This document shows positions 21,640 through 33,723 of a stretch of DNA of 64,000 bases, in pieces (the first letter of the stretch is position 1; each line of letters begins with the position of its first letter). Under the pieces are notes generated by a model that saw only the letters and a program-made list of their open reading frames with translations, had not been told where the DNA came from and searched no databases. The translations under genes and the position numbers were made by a program. This stretch comes from Notamacropus eugenii (Eukaryota > Chordata > Mammalia > Diprotodontia > Macropodidae). The DNA lies in contig NC_092875.1 in the NCBI RefSeq assembly GCF_028372415.1, positions 32,816,817-32,880,816 on the forward strand. The letters are read 5' to 3'.

Positions 21640-21755
21640 CGTCAATAAGCATTTATTAAGCTCCTGCTATGTGTCAAGCTCTGTGATAATTGTGGGAGAG
21701 ATACAAAGAAAGGTAAACATAGGGTCCCTGCCTTCAAGGAGTTGGTAGTCTAATA
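21640..21755 (+). repeat. Ancient dispersed repeat
   Basis: 'aagcatttattaagctcctgctatgtgtcaagctc' ... 'ccttcaaggagttggtagtctaatag', the same family as 30462 and 32800. The preceding 21360-21640 has no feature I recognise. Confidence 0.6.
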
Positions 21756-22362
21756 GCGTGAGGCCAATTCCAGTCTTCCTGATCTATATCTAGCCACTGG
21801 ACCCACATGGTCTCAGAGGAGAAAGTGAGGCTGGTGACTTCGCACAGCCCTCTCTCCCTTAAATCCAGTTCACTGGCAAGTCATGGCATCACCTCCCTGA
21901 TTGTTGAGGGCCAGGATGGAGTGCAGTTGACAAGTTCAGGATAGACCTTCGGGGAAACTGTTCTTTGAGACTGTGCTCATTATCATCCAGAATGATTCTC
22001 CATGCCCACCTCCACCCCCCCACCCCACCCCCGCCCACTGCATGTTGCTGTCTCTGTGAGATAAACAAGAGAACTACAGAAAACAAGAGATATGTAAAAT
22101 AGATGCTCTCTAGCCTAATAGTCTTTAAGACAATAAGACTGGCCAAATCACTAGGACAGGAGATGAGCAGAATGTCACATAGGCTTGCAGTTTCTGTCTA
22201 TATATACCCTGACCCTCAGATCAATAAGCGGAGTTGGTCTATCTTCTTCTGCCTGCCTCTTTCTTCTTCACCACATCACCGAACCGTGTGGGGACCCAGC
22301 CCATCCGCCACACCTGATGTCGTAGCTCTCTTCAAGAACACATGACAAACCATAACAACCAT
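21756..22362 (+). repeat. RTE-tail SINE split by a solo LTR
   Basis: Left part 21756-21901 ('tccagtcttcctgatctatat', 'cactggcaagtcatgg') and right part 22319-22362 (gtcgtagctctcttcaagaa, then an AAC-rich tail) are continuous halves of the SINE family at 5125. The intervening 411 bases are the LTR listed next. Confidence 0.82.
21902..22312 (+). mobile_element. Solo LTR, class II (betaretrovirus)-like
   Basis: It starts TGTTGAGGGC and ends CCGCCACA. It is flanked by a perfect 6 bp duplication cctgat (21896-21901 and 22313-22318), the length usual for class II retroviruses. Inside are a TATATATA box (near 22199) and an AATAAG-type poly-A signal shortly after. No internal retroviral sequence remains, so it is a recombination product (solo LTR). 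Confidence 0.85.
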
Positions 22363-22555
22363 CTAAGCGAGGAGATAACATGAAAACAATTAGGACCATA
22401 CAAGATTCTATATAGGGTAAATTGGAAGATAATCTCAGAGGGAAGGCAGGAAAGGAGAGGTTACAGAGGAAGAGGGCAAAGTGGAAGTTTCACATAGAAG
22501 TTGAGGTATGAGTAGCAAGAAGACACAGTCAAGAAGACCAAGTTCATATGCCCAA

Positions 22556-23210
22556 AGGCATATGACCCATCTCAAAGAGATCACAAAAAAGGGAAAAGGA
22601 CCCACATGTACAAAAATATTTACAGCAGCTCTTTTTGTGGTGGCAAAAGGTTGGAAATTGAGGGGATGCCCATCAATTGTGGAATGGCTGAACAAGTTGT
22701 AGTATATGATTCTGATGGAATTGTGCTATAAGAAATGATGAGCAGGATGCTTTCAGAAAAACCTAGAAAGACTTCCACGAACTCATGCAGAGTGAAGTGA
22801 GCAGAACCAGGAGAATATTGTACACAGTAACAGCAATATTGTATGATGATCAATTGTAAATGACTTAGCTATTCTCAACAATAAAATGATCCAAGACAGT
22901 TCTAAAGGATTTATGATGAAAAATGCTATCCACATCCAGAGAAAAAACTAATGGAGTGTGAATACAGATGAAAACATTTCACTTTAAAAAGTTTTTTGTG
23001 GGTTTTTTTCCCTGTAGCCTCTGTATTCTTTTACAACATGACTAATATTGAAAGTGTTTTGCATGAATGAACATGTATAATCTATAGCAAATTGCTTACC
23101 ACTTGCTCAAGGAGGGAGGACGATACAGAGGAAGGAAGAGAATTTTGAACTCAAAATTTTAATAAGCAAATGTAAAAAATTGTTTTCACATGCAATTGGA
23201 AAAAATATTA
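22556..23210 (+). repeat. L1, ORF2 end and 3' UTR
   Basis: 'cacatgtacaaaaatattta', 'gggatgcccatcaattgtgg', 'aagtgagcagaaccaggaga', then a UTR ending at an A-rich stretch. Frame broken. Confidence 0.85.
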
Positions 23211-23439
23211 TTTTTTGAAGTTTATATTTTTATATTTTTCCCTACTACCCTTCCTTTTCTTAGAGTATGTCCAATATTCCAGCCTGTCTTTGAACCCTGA
23301 CTGCCATCCAGTATGTAAAATTAAGCTATCCTCCCCCCTCCATTTTATAAAAGATATTCTATTGGTCATTACTTCCTTTCAAAAGAAGAAATGTAAACTA
23401 CCAACAGCCATATAAAAAAATGTTCCAAACAACTAATAA

Positions 23440-25048
23440 TTAGAAAAATGAAGGCAATTCTGAGGTCTTACCCTAAAGTGTCCAACAAATTAGCAAGGAT
23501 GACAAAGGATGGAGATATCTTTGGAGGGGATATGAGAAGATTGGAACATTCATACAGCATTGGGGTAACTGTGAATTGGCCCAACCCATTCTGGAAAACA
23601 ATTTGGAATTATGAGAAAAAAGATGCTAAAATGTTCATACTCTTTGATCTAGCAACATCACTCTTTAAAAATTAAATTGAACACATATTTATCAAACACC
23701 TACTATATATAAGGCTCTAGAGCAGACCTGCACAACTTAGCAGTAAGTAGGGCCCCAAATTAAAATAGGTTATACTTCTTTGGGCCACAGATAGGTTTTT
23801 AGTGGCTCACTTTCCAAGTAGTTACAATGAATGATTAAACTATTTTGCAAATAACCAGGGGAAAGGAAAAAGGGAAAGTCCAATTAATATCAATTAATTA
23901 TCATTATTACTTAAAATTTTTCTTTTTCATGAAATCACTTTAATGTAAAAAAAGTTACTTTGCTGAGTGGGATAAGCTTTAATACATTTTTCAGGCTTTT
24001 TTCCTGTTTACATTTAGTTAATGTGGTATAATTCTTGTCAACTATCAGTTTATCATATTCCAGAATTATGTTTGAAATCAATTTCTTTAGAAATCTGAAA
24101 ACTAACCATAGTAGTTATCTCATTTTCTGAGTTCATTTTCTTGAAAAACCATTGTTCCACACTGATATTTTTCAACAATTTGGGTGCTTTAATTTGTTTT
24201 TCATTGGTGTTCAATTTGCTTAAGTCAAAATGTTTTGATTCAAAATGGTGACAAAGATTGTATTCCTTGGAATGGCTATTATGTCTGGGCAAACAAAGCA
24301 TAATATTTTGTCTCTCATGCAAATAAGCAAGAATCTATTTGTCCAATCTGGATTAAACGCTTTATGTTCTGATTTGATCTTCCATTTCTTTTCATCACCC
24401 ATTTTACAAAGTCATTCCAAAAATTTTAATGTTAGAACAAAACTTCTCCATAGCAACTGCTCACATGCAAAGAAATACTGAACTGGGTGTCTGACCTTCG
24501 AGAGAGTGCCAGACACTCATGTAACTTGGAACCGCACAGTAAGGGAGGAGAAGGACTTGCATTTTTGCTAGTTTTTGCATGGTGGACATCAGCTGCGTTG
24601 GCACATGGCTGCCCTCACTTTGTGCGTGTTCAACGCCAGTAATGACAGAAAACACAGCAAGAAGATATGACTCTAGTTCCTCTTAGACTAGAGACAGACT
24701 GACAATGGTTGGTTGCTGCAAAGAGAAAAGAGTGCCCAGTGGCAACCCACCTACCAAGGTACATGATGGGCATAATAGTGACGAATGGTTAAGCAGGACG
24801 TGGACAAGGCACTCATTACATCTTTACTTTCTTTTATATCCTCTCCATTTTTCATGGGCTGCTCAAAATCCTTTGGCGGGCTGAAAGTGGTCTGTGGGCC
24901 CTATGTTGTAACAGGCCTGATACAGCAGAATATTATTGCAAAATGAGAAAAAAACAAGAATGAAGGATTCAAAGAAACTCAGAAAAACAAGCATGAATGA
25001 CTCAGGGTAAAGAAAGAGGAACTAGGTGAACAATTTTAAAAAATAAAG
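23440..25048 (+). repeat. L1 ORF2 fragment split by a hAT element
   Basis: L1 text at 23440-23668 ('tggaaaacaatttggaatta', 'tttgatctagcaacatcact') resumes at 24920 ('atacagcagaatattattgc') and runs to about 25048. Between lie 54 bases of an ancient 'cacatatttatcaaacacctactat' repeat and a hAT element. Confidence 0.72.
23723..24919 (-). mobile_element. hAT transposon with broken transposase start
   Basis: Terminal inverted repeats CAGACCTGCACAACTT... and ...GTTGTAACAGGCCTG bound 1197 bases. On the minus strand two overlapping frames (24220-24402 and 24053-24322) together carry the N-terminus of a hAT transposase, including a BED-finger-like C-x2-C pair and a later H...H (FESKH). A frameshift separates them. 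The rest of the transposase is missing, so the copy is an internally deleted, inactive element. Confidence 0.75.
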
Positions 25049-25427
25049 ATGTCATTGGGGTTTGGAAACTTACTGTTATCATGGGACATGTAGTTCAGAG
25101 GGACAGCAGCTTTGAGCTGAAAAATAGACTCTGAACCACGTTCACCCAGGAGTTTTGAAAAACTCACCCATGGTTTTTGAGAGAACAGACTGGAAATAGG
25201 CAGAGAGATAGATGGGTGGCCCCTTTTGTATTTACTCTCAGGACGGGCTCAGCAACTCTTGATTTATCAGTCTTTCTAACTCTAGTAATTTTGCCTTTTT
25301 ATTTTTTAAAGTATTATGTTATTTTCATTTCTGAATGCTTTCTCTCTTCCCTCCCTCCATTCTTTGAGAAGGTGAAAAAAAACTATGACAAATATGTACA
25401 GTAATGCAATACAAACTCCTGTATTAG

Positions 25428-25950
<523 letters not shown>

Positions 25951-26194
25951 CATCAATTTGCCCTCTGAGACTACCACTTCTCCACCTGGAGGTGAATAGC
26001 ATGTTTCATTACAAGTCCTTTGGAATTAGGGTTGATCATTGTGTTAAACAGAGTTATTAAGTTGATTATCTTTATAATGTTGCTGTTGCTGTACAAATTG
26101 TTCTCATTGTTCTCCTCATTCTGCACATTTTCTTTTCTTTTGGTTCATACACATCTTTTCAAGTTTTTCCAAAACATTGTCTTCATCATTTCTT

Positions 26195-26369
26195 TTTTTA
26201 CAATTAATTATTTATTTAGTATCTTCTTTTTCCCTTGTTTACATATAAAAACAATTTTTAAGATCTGTTGTTAAAACTTTAAGTTCCATATTCTTTCCAC
26301 TCCTCCCTCCCCACTCCATCCCCCTCATTGAATAGGCAAGTATTTCAATATAGGTTATGCATGCCCTTT
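26195..26369 (-). mobile_element. Short L1-like retroinsertion, reverse, nested in L1
   Basis: Flanked by a perfect 10 bp duplication atcatttctt (26185-26194 and 26370-26379). It begins T-rich on the plus strand and carries L1-like text ('ttccactcctccctccccac', 'aggttatgcatgcccttta'). Removing it restores a continuous L1. Confidence 0.78.
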
Positions 26370-26699
26370 ATCATTTCTTATATAGTAGTATTCCATCACA
26401 ATCATGTGCCATAACTTGTTCAGCCATTCCCCAATTGATGGACATCTCCACAGTTTCCAGTTCTTTTCTACCACACACACACACACACAAGCTGCTATAA
26501 GTATATATTGCTCCTTTTCCTCTTTCTTTGATTACTTTGGGTATGGACCCAGTAGGAGTGTTATTGAGTCAAAGGCTATGCAGCTCGGTGATGATGGTTC
26601 CAATTGCCCAGCAAAATGATTGGACCAGTCCCTTGTTCCACCAAGAATCTTCAAGTCATTTCGAAAACTTTGTCAACACCATATCAAACCCCTCCCCCC

Positions 26700-27500
26700 A
26701 TGCGGTTATTTGAATTGAAACCAAGGGTTTCATGCTTGAAGGATTGCTCCCTGCTCCCGTAGTCCTGTCAACTATAACAATGTAAATGAAAAGGCAGACA
26801 AACTAAGGTTAAATGAAGTGACCAGTTGTGTTTCCAGAGGGCTGATAAATATACCTACCTCTTCTCAGTGACAATATGGGGCACTCCAGATATGCAATGT
26901 AGTATATACTACATTGCTATGTTGATTGCCTCTGCTTAACGGTTTTGTTTTGTTGTTATAAAGAGAAGGTGAACTATGGGATAGGAAGTTACTATGAAGT
27001 AAAAAGCAAAACACATCACTCAAAATCACAACCCCCCCCCCAAAAAAAGGTACATTGATGGATTATTGGTTGACTTATGCATGGGTACAATCATTGTGGA
27101 AAGTAATTTGGAATTATACACAAAACGTTACTAAAACCTGGCTTGAAGTTTAACATTACAAAAAACCCTAGGATCTTGGCAACTGGTTCCATCACTTCCT
27201 AGAAAATAGAGAGAGTAGAAATGGAAGCAGTTTCCGATTTTATATTCCTGGGCTCAAACATCACTGCAGATGACGATAGCAGCCACGAAACTAAAAGATG
27301 CTTGCTCCTTGGGAGGAAAACTATCACCAGCCAGAAATCAGGAAAAGCTTCCAGGAGGAGGGGGCACCTTTGTTTCTCTTATATGTCCTTCATTCTCGAA
27401 GAGGATTGATGACATCATGAGAGTGATGAGTGATGTCTTGACTTGCAAGTGAATTGGATTTAAGGAGACTGAGCTAAAAAAAGTCACCTACTTCTCAGCC
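26700..27500. repeat. Mixed: unassigned, L1 scrap, RTE/BovB-like fragment, SINE
   Basis: 26700-27030 has nothing recognised except a short C run. 27060-27130 looks like L1 ORF2. 27208-27345 (plus) translates as EAVSDFIFLGSNITADDDSS, typical of RTE/BovB-type ORF2. 27385-27500 is a reverse RTE-tail SINE. Confidence 0.6.
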
Positions 27501-28015
27501 CCGAAGGACTCCTTCCCTTGAGAAGTGCCTCCCCATATCCTTGGATCATTTATCAATGAGGGAAAGGTTCTTATTCTTACAAATTTGAATCAGTTCCTTA
27601 TATATCTTGGAAATGAGACCTGTATCAGAGAAATTTCCTGAAAAAAATTTTAATTATTTCCCTTTTAATAAAATCTTGATTGGATTAGTTGGTGCAAAAA
27701 ACTTTTTAGCTTTATATAGTCAAAATTATTTATTTTATCTTCTGTGACCCTCTCTGTCCCTTGTTTGGTCATGAATTTTTTTTCTTCTATCCATAGATGT
27801 GATAGGTAATTTTTCCCATGTTTCTTCAATTTATTTATTACGTGACCCTTTGGAACTTAACTTGATTTAAGATGTGAGTTGGTAGTCTGTCTAGTTGTTT
27901 GCGTACTGATGTCCAAATCTCACAACAGCTTTTATCAAATAATGTGTCCTCATCCAGTAAAGGGAGTCTTTTTGTCTACAGATTATTAGGATATGCTATA
28001 TATTTGTTTCTGTAT
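27500..28015 (-). repeat. L1 in reverse
   Basis: 'gaatcagttccttatatatc', 'agacctgtatcagagaaatt' and 'cccatgtttcttcaatttat' are reverse-complement L1 3' UTR text. No frame is open. Confidence 0.7.
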
Positions 28016-28074
28016 GTTATTGTTTTTGAGTTATTTTTCATCCTGTCCAACTCTTTATGACCCCGTCATTTCAA

Positions 28075-28380
28075 AGAGACATGGAAACACATAGTGAAGT
28101 GAGTAGACCAAAAATAAATTTGTATAATAATATCAACATTATTAAAAAAATTCTCATTTGAGGACTTTTATAAATTAATGAAACTAACGAGCCAGTACTA
28201 AATGAGCAGTGCTAAAACAGTTTTACAATAACAGCACTGTAAAGACAAACAACTTTGAAAGATGTGTTATAATCAATATAGTCAATGAACCAGCCATCCA
28301 TGATTCTAGAAGGCCCATGATGAAAAGAGATAATAGATTTCAGGTACAAAATTGCACACATACACACAAAATTACAAAAT
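28075..28380 (+). repeat. L1-type 3' fragment
   Basis: 'gtgaagtgagtagaccaaaa', 'aaagacaaacaactttgaaa', 'ccatgattctagaaggccca' follow the 3' region of a marsupial L1 subfamily. Confidence 0.6.
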
Positions 28381-28409
28381 TACACATACACACACGTATG
28401 TCTCATATA

Positions 28410-28645
28410 TTGGCTGTTGTTCTTCAGCTGTGTTGAACTCTTTGTGTTCCCGTTTGGAGTTTTCTTGGCAAAGGTACTAGAGTGGTTTGCCATTTTTTCT
28501 CCAGCTCATTTGACAGCTGAGGAAACTGAGGCAAACAGGGTCACATAGCTAGCAAGTATCTGAGGCCAGATTTGAACTAAGGAAAATGAGTTTTCTAGAC
28601 TCCATATCTATCACTCTATCCAAGGGACCATCTACCTACCCTCGG
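28410..28645 (-). repeat. tRNA-derived SINE with RTE-type tail, reverse
   Basis: 'ggagttttcttggcaaagg', 'ctccagctcatttgacagc', 'gatttgaactaaggaaa', 'ctctatccaagggaccatct'. Confidence 0.78.
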
Positions 28646-28649
28646 GGTA

Positions 28650-29850
28650 AGAGGGAAAGAAAGTAAGTTTCTGTTCATTTAATTTAAGAAAAAAATAGAG
28701 AAGTGGGAGGTGTTTCAGATGTAAAATGTTGCATGTGCTTTCAGATGAGGTCCTTGTATCAGTAGTTTTGCTTAATTCTTTTCTTTTGTTACAAGAGACG
28801 CCTCATAGGATGAGGGTTGTTTGTAAGTGTTTACCATGTAAAAACAGCAAAAAAACAGGACTAAAAACAAAACGAACAAACAAAAAACACACACACACAC
28901 ACACACAAGATTTTTTTAATCCTAAAGGCTGAAGGAAAGAAGGAAGGCATTCTAAGTGTGGGGTACAGCCTGTGCAAAGTCACAGAGATGGGAGATGAGT
29001 GATGTGAATTAAAATTCAGAGTTGAAGGGACAACTAGTAATCCAGTTTAGCTGGACCGAAGAAACTTATGAAATGATTTGGACAGTAGGTCGGAGTCACG
29101 TTCTGGAGGTTTTAAAATTTGAGTCACCATGTGTCATTTTGTTCATCACTAACTGCAAATTCTGACAAAATGAGTCTTGGGTAACTAGTTTTGCCGCCTT
29201 GGTTTGGGTTTGGGGTTTTGCTTTGCGAAACCTGTGGTTTAATTGATAAGAAGAATTCTCAGCGAGGAAGCTGTCTTTACCAAGGCAAATGAGTACCTTC
29301 TACAATTTATAGACTTGCCTGTATCATTGAGAGGTTCACAAACCAGTATAGTATCAAAGGTGATACTTGAACTTGGCCCTTCCTGACTCTGAGAATCTAT
29401 TCATTAAGCCACAGGGTTTCTTTAGAAAACTTTCCTTCCTCTAGCCTCTCCCCTTGAAGAGGCATTACTAGAAAGAAATCTTTTGATCATATGAGTTACC
29501 AGAACTGGGTGATGCCTGATACATCCCTGAAACTCAACCTTCTGTACCATTTCATGACTCCTCCCTCCCATGGCATGATCCCTGGTCCATTCCAAGATGC
29601 TTTTGCTCTGGCTGAGGGTATGGAACCAGCTATCGTAACTTGGGCTAGGATTAAGCAAACACCAGGTGGCAGGATAACTCCCTTTATGACAGAGACAGTC
29701 TGTGGTAGCCTTATTTCTTCTAGTCCAGAGGTCTAGCTAGCTGTAAATGGGACACTAATGAGGGTATTGTGAATATTCTCCACCATCTACGACTGTAATA
29801 CAGTGAATTTGTCTTCAGGAATTTAACTAGATACTCCCTAAACTCATTTC
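28650..29850. other. Mostly unassigned, with (CA)n and an ancient repeat
   Basis: (CA)n lies at about 28886-28907. 28935-29100 resembles a very old mammalian repeat ('cctgtgcaaagtcacagaga', 'tttagctggaccgaagaaac'). 29100-29850 has an 81-codon frame (29491-29736) with no recognisable family; I do not call a gene. Confidence 0.45.
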
Positions 29851-29859
29851 TTTTGTTTG

Positions 29860-30440
29860 TATTTGTTGCTTTTTTAAAAAGATGTTTCTTGCTATCTTTG
29901 TTTTTCTGTCACCTTCATTTCTAAATATGTTTCTCCTCCTCTCTCCCCTTCCCATCCCTTATAACAAAAAATAAAAGGAAGGAGAGAAAAGCAACTCAGT
30001 GAAATTCACCAATACATTAACAACATGTATGCAATATTTCACAGTTATAATCCTGAAGCTTTCAAAGAAAGCACAAGGGTATGTTTTCTCATTTCTTATT
30101 CAGGGACAAACTTGGTCATTGTTGGAGACACAGAATCAGACTGGAAGTTAAAGGACCTGTCTCTGTCATATATTATACATGGGATCTTGGGCAAGACATA
30201 CCTCTGAAACTCAGTTTCCTCACCTACAAAATGAGGGGATTGGACAAGCTGGCTTCCAAGCTCTAAATTCATGATCCTTTTATATGATGTTCATTTTTAG
30301 CATTGTTACTCTTTCCATGGTTGCAGCATGTTGTATATGTCACTTTCTCAACTTTACTTATTCCACTCTGCATCAGTTCATATAAAATCTTCCTATACTT
30401 CTCTGAATCTTAAGCACATTTTCTACTTCCATTTCTTGAC
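29860..30440 (-). repeat. L1 in reverse with a SINE inside
   Basis: L1 antisense text lies at 29860-30080 and 30285-30440 ('tattccactctgcatcagtt'). 30115-30275 is a MIR-type SINE, sense ('aatcagactggaagttaaag', 'ctcagtttcctcacctacaa'). Confidence 0.65.
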
Positions 30441-31190
30441 ACTTCTTGGAGTTGGTCAATCAACATTTGTTAAGCACCACTATGCTCCAGGCACTGTACT
30501 AAGTGCCAGGGATACAAAGAGACAAAAGAGAGTCCCCGCCCTCAAGGAGCTTACAATCTAATAGTTCTTCAAGTTTCCTTCTCACTCTAGAAAGTAGGAC
30601 AGTCTTTTTATTTCACCAAACCCACTTTTTCCCCTGCTGTTACTATCTCTGCTGCAATGACCACGTATGGTATTACAGGCTGCAGTCTCATTTCATGTGC
30701 TCTGACAGCTTTCTGTTGCCCTAGTCTACGTCATCCCTGGTGTATGAGTCTGAGTGCTTTACTCAAATGAAGACCACAGACCACTGACACTATACAACCA
30801 AATCCTTTTTAGTCCTTTAGGGGAGTGTGACTTCTATGTAGACTCTAGGAAGTCAATTCAAGTCAACAAGAAATTATATAGCCTGATATGTTCTAGGCAC
30901 TGTGTTAAGAGTGAGGGATATAAATGAAGGTAAAAACATCCCCTGCTATCAAGGAGCTCCTAGTCTAATGGAGGAAACAACATAGAAACCACTACATACA
31001 AACAGGACGGAGACAGGATAAAATGGAGATAATCTTGTCTCCAAACGGGGTAATACTTTCTCAGAGTAAGCTCAGGTTGAAGCCAGCCTTATGAGTTGGT
31101 ATCCAATATAATATATGTCCAATGTAATACTATATTATATTACATATAATAAATTAGAATATATCCAATATAATAATAGCTAATATTTTA
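30440..31190 (+). repeat. Ancient dispersed repeats
   Basis: Two copies of the 'aacatttgttaagcaccactatgctccaggcactg...ctcaaggagcttac' family lie at about 30455-30565 and 30855-30985. The middle (30580-30850) is unassigned. 31095-31190 is AT-rich. Confidence 0.6.
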
Positions 31191-31191
31191 T

Positions 31192-31755
31192 TGTTGAGGT
31201 TTGAAGGGTGCTGGGAGATCCCAAAATACTGACACGCCAGATGCTGCTCAAATGAATTTGACACAAGCCTTCTTAAAGCCAAAGAAAAACAAAGTTTATT
31301 AAAGATTTGCCATACTGGGTTGACTCTTAAAGAGCCTAAGCACTTATAACACTTGTATTCACAAGTGGGCCAGACAGAATCTCAGCTAGACAGAATCTGA
31401 GCTGGATTGAATCTGAGCGCCTTCATGGAGGCGAGATGGAACTTAAATACAGAAAAAAACTAAGGGAAGCATCCAGGAGTCGCCAGGTAGTTTGGGGTCC
31501 CAGGGATGGTCTTGATAGATCAAACCCAGGGAGGATCCTGATGGGAGTGGCTGGCAATAGGATCAAAGGGAGGACTATCAAAAGAATGCTAAATAGAAGA
31601 CTGGGAGTATCTGGCCAGGGAGAAATGGAAGGGGAATTCAAGGAGCTCCACCCACCCATCCAGGGCCAGACTTGCTGGGGGTCCTTCAGACAAATGGGAC
31701 AAAAGCCCTCCCTATCCAAGGCGAAAAGGTCTTGACTTGGGCTTGTACCCCATCA
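31192..31755 (-). mobile_element. Solo LTR of the ERV-A family
   Basis: On the minus strand it starts TGATGGGG and ends CCTCAACA, like the ERV-A 5' LTR at 50237-50805. The length is 564 bases. A perfect 4 bp duplication TTAT (31188-31191, 31756-31759) flanks it, as usual for gammaretroviruses. It carries an ATTAAA/AATAAA-type poly-A region. Confidence 0.9.
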
Positions 31756-31759
31756 TTAT

Positions 31760-32300
31760 GGTGCTTACCATATTACAACTGTTATCTCATCTGATCCTCA
31801 CAATACTCTGGGAGGGAAGCGCTATTATTATCCTTATTTTCCATTTAAGGAAACTGAGGCAAACTGAGATTTAAGTGACTTATCCAAGGTCATACAGTTA
31901 GTAAATGTCTGAGGTCGGATTTTAACTCAGGTCTTCCTGACTCCAGGTCTGGTGCTCTATCCCCTGGACTACTGAGTTGTTTAGCAAATACTTATTCATT
32001 CATCTCTTTATTCATTCATTATTTCATAGAATGAAACAGTATTTGAGAAAGATAGCATTATATAATAGATATGTCACTGGTCTTAATTCAAGAAGATCTG
32101 AGTTCGAATTTGGCCTCAGACATTACCTGGGTGACCCTTAACAAGTCACCTAAAATGAAGGGGTCGGACTGGAGCCTCCAAGTTTCCTGCCAGCTCTAAG
32201 TCTATAATCCAATGAGATTCAATTGAATTTCATTAGATAAACCTGTATTAAGCACCTACTGTGTGCCAGACACTGTGCTGAGCCACAGAGAAGATTGCTC
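31760..32300. repeat. CORE SINE (reverse) and MIR-type SINE (sense)
   Basis: 31760-31982 reverse ('aaggaaactgaggcaaactg', 'aggtcttcctgactccaggt'). 32085-32215 sense ('agttcgaatttggcctcaga'). 32235-32290 is an ancient repeat start. Confidence 0.72.
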
Positions 32301-33712
32301 TAGAGAAGAGTATGAGAATGAAAGTCTGTCACCTCAAATGAGACCAATATGAATGAAAAAGGGGAAGCATCCAATGAGATGGATGTAAATACATGAGGAG
32401 CATAGATGACCTCAATTTTAAGTCTGTCTATAGAAAAGAGCCATCAGAAAGAACATAACTGGAACCTAGGTCCCCTTTTGAAGGAGAAGGGGCCATATTC
32501 CATTTTTTGCCTTGGAATCTCCCTTGTCTAGTTTATACAGGTGCTTAATAAATGCTTATGTATGAGATTGGAGAGAAAAAATAGGCCCATAGGAAATAAC
32601 AATATGGATAGAGAATAAAGAGTTTTGGATTTGGAGTCAGAATCCAGTCAACAAGACTTTATTTTTTGAGGCAATCAGGGTCAAGTGACTTTCCCAGAGT
32701 CACACAGCTAGTAAGTATCTGAGAGTGCATTTGAAGTCAGGTCCTCCTGACTCCAGGGCTGTTGTTCTATCCACTGCACCTAGCTTCCCCTCAATAAGAC
32801 TTTATTAAGCATTTAATTTGTGCTAGGCTCTGAGTATACAAAAAAAAGTAGAAAGAGTTCCTGTCCTCAAGGAGCTGATGTTCTAATGGAGGAAACAACC
32901 TGTAAATAATTAGGAAGCATCCCAGCTCTGCTTCTTAAGACCTGTGTGACCTCAGACAAGTTCTTCTTTTGTACAATAAGCAAGTGGTACTGGATGGTTC
33001 CTTTTAACCTAAGATTCTGGAAATCTGATTATTATATGTAATCACAGGTAGCCAGGTACCTGAGATTATAATGAGGTTATGTGTATCACTCTGTACCAAA
33101 GATCAGAGGTATATGAAATGGTATGTGGATGACCAGCATGTGATCTGGGGAGTGCTCTCACTAGCATGGCACCAGACCTAATAATCTCCCCTGAGACTCT
33201 TATGAAGCAATTTGCTAGACTCTGCTTATGACCTATGTTCCTCCTGCGGCAGGGGGAGGGGGCTCAGAGCCAAGGATCTCACTCCCCAAGTAGGGGTGGG
33301 AAACAAGAAACATCCCAGCCCCCTCCTTCCTCTTCATCCCTAGGATGTGGGCAGTAGGGAAGGGGGTCCCTGGGAGTGAAAGGAGCTGTTGCAACAAATC
33401 CTCCCTCCCTTCCCCCTTGCCTCACCATGAGGGAAGTGGTTAGCACTTTGATAGTAGAGGCTTAGGGAATGAGTCTGCCCAGATGGAAACAAAAGTGAAC
33501 CTCCTACCCAGGCAAAGTATCAGTTTACGCATGAGGTGAGAAAGAAAAAGGTTCCAGGAAAGTCCCCTCTGTCTCTGGCCCCTTTCTGCTTGTGATGAAC
33601 TCAAGGGGTTTAGGCTAGCTGGATCACATCCTCCACAGGAAGCCTTTCCCCTTAATGCCAGCACCTTCCCTCCACTGATCATCTCCAATTGATCCTGTCT
33701 ATACTTGTTTGC
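32300..33712. repeat. SINE and ancient repeat fragments; otherwise unassigned
   Basis: 32655-32790 is a reverse tRNA-derived SINE with a T-rich head. 32795-32910 is the 'aagactttattaagcatttaatttgtgctaggctc' repeat. 33630-33712 is an L2 3' end interrupted by the L1 below. 32920-33620 has no gene. Confidence 0.6.
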
Positions 33713-33723
33713 ACATAGCTCTT

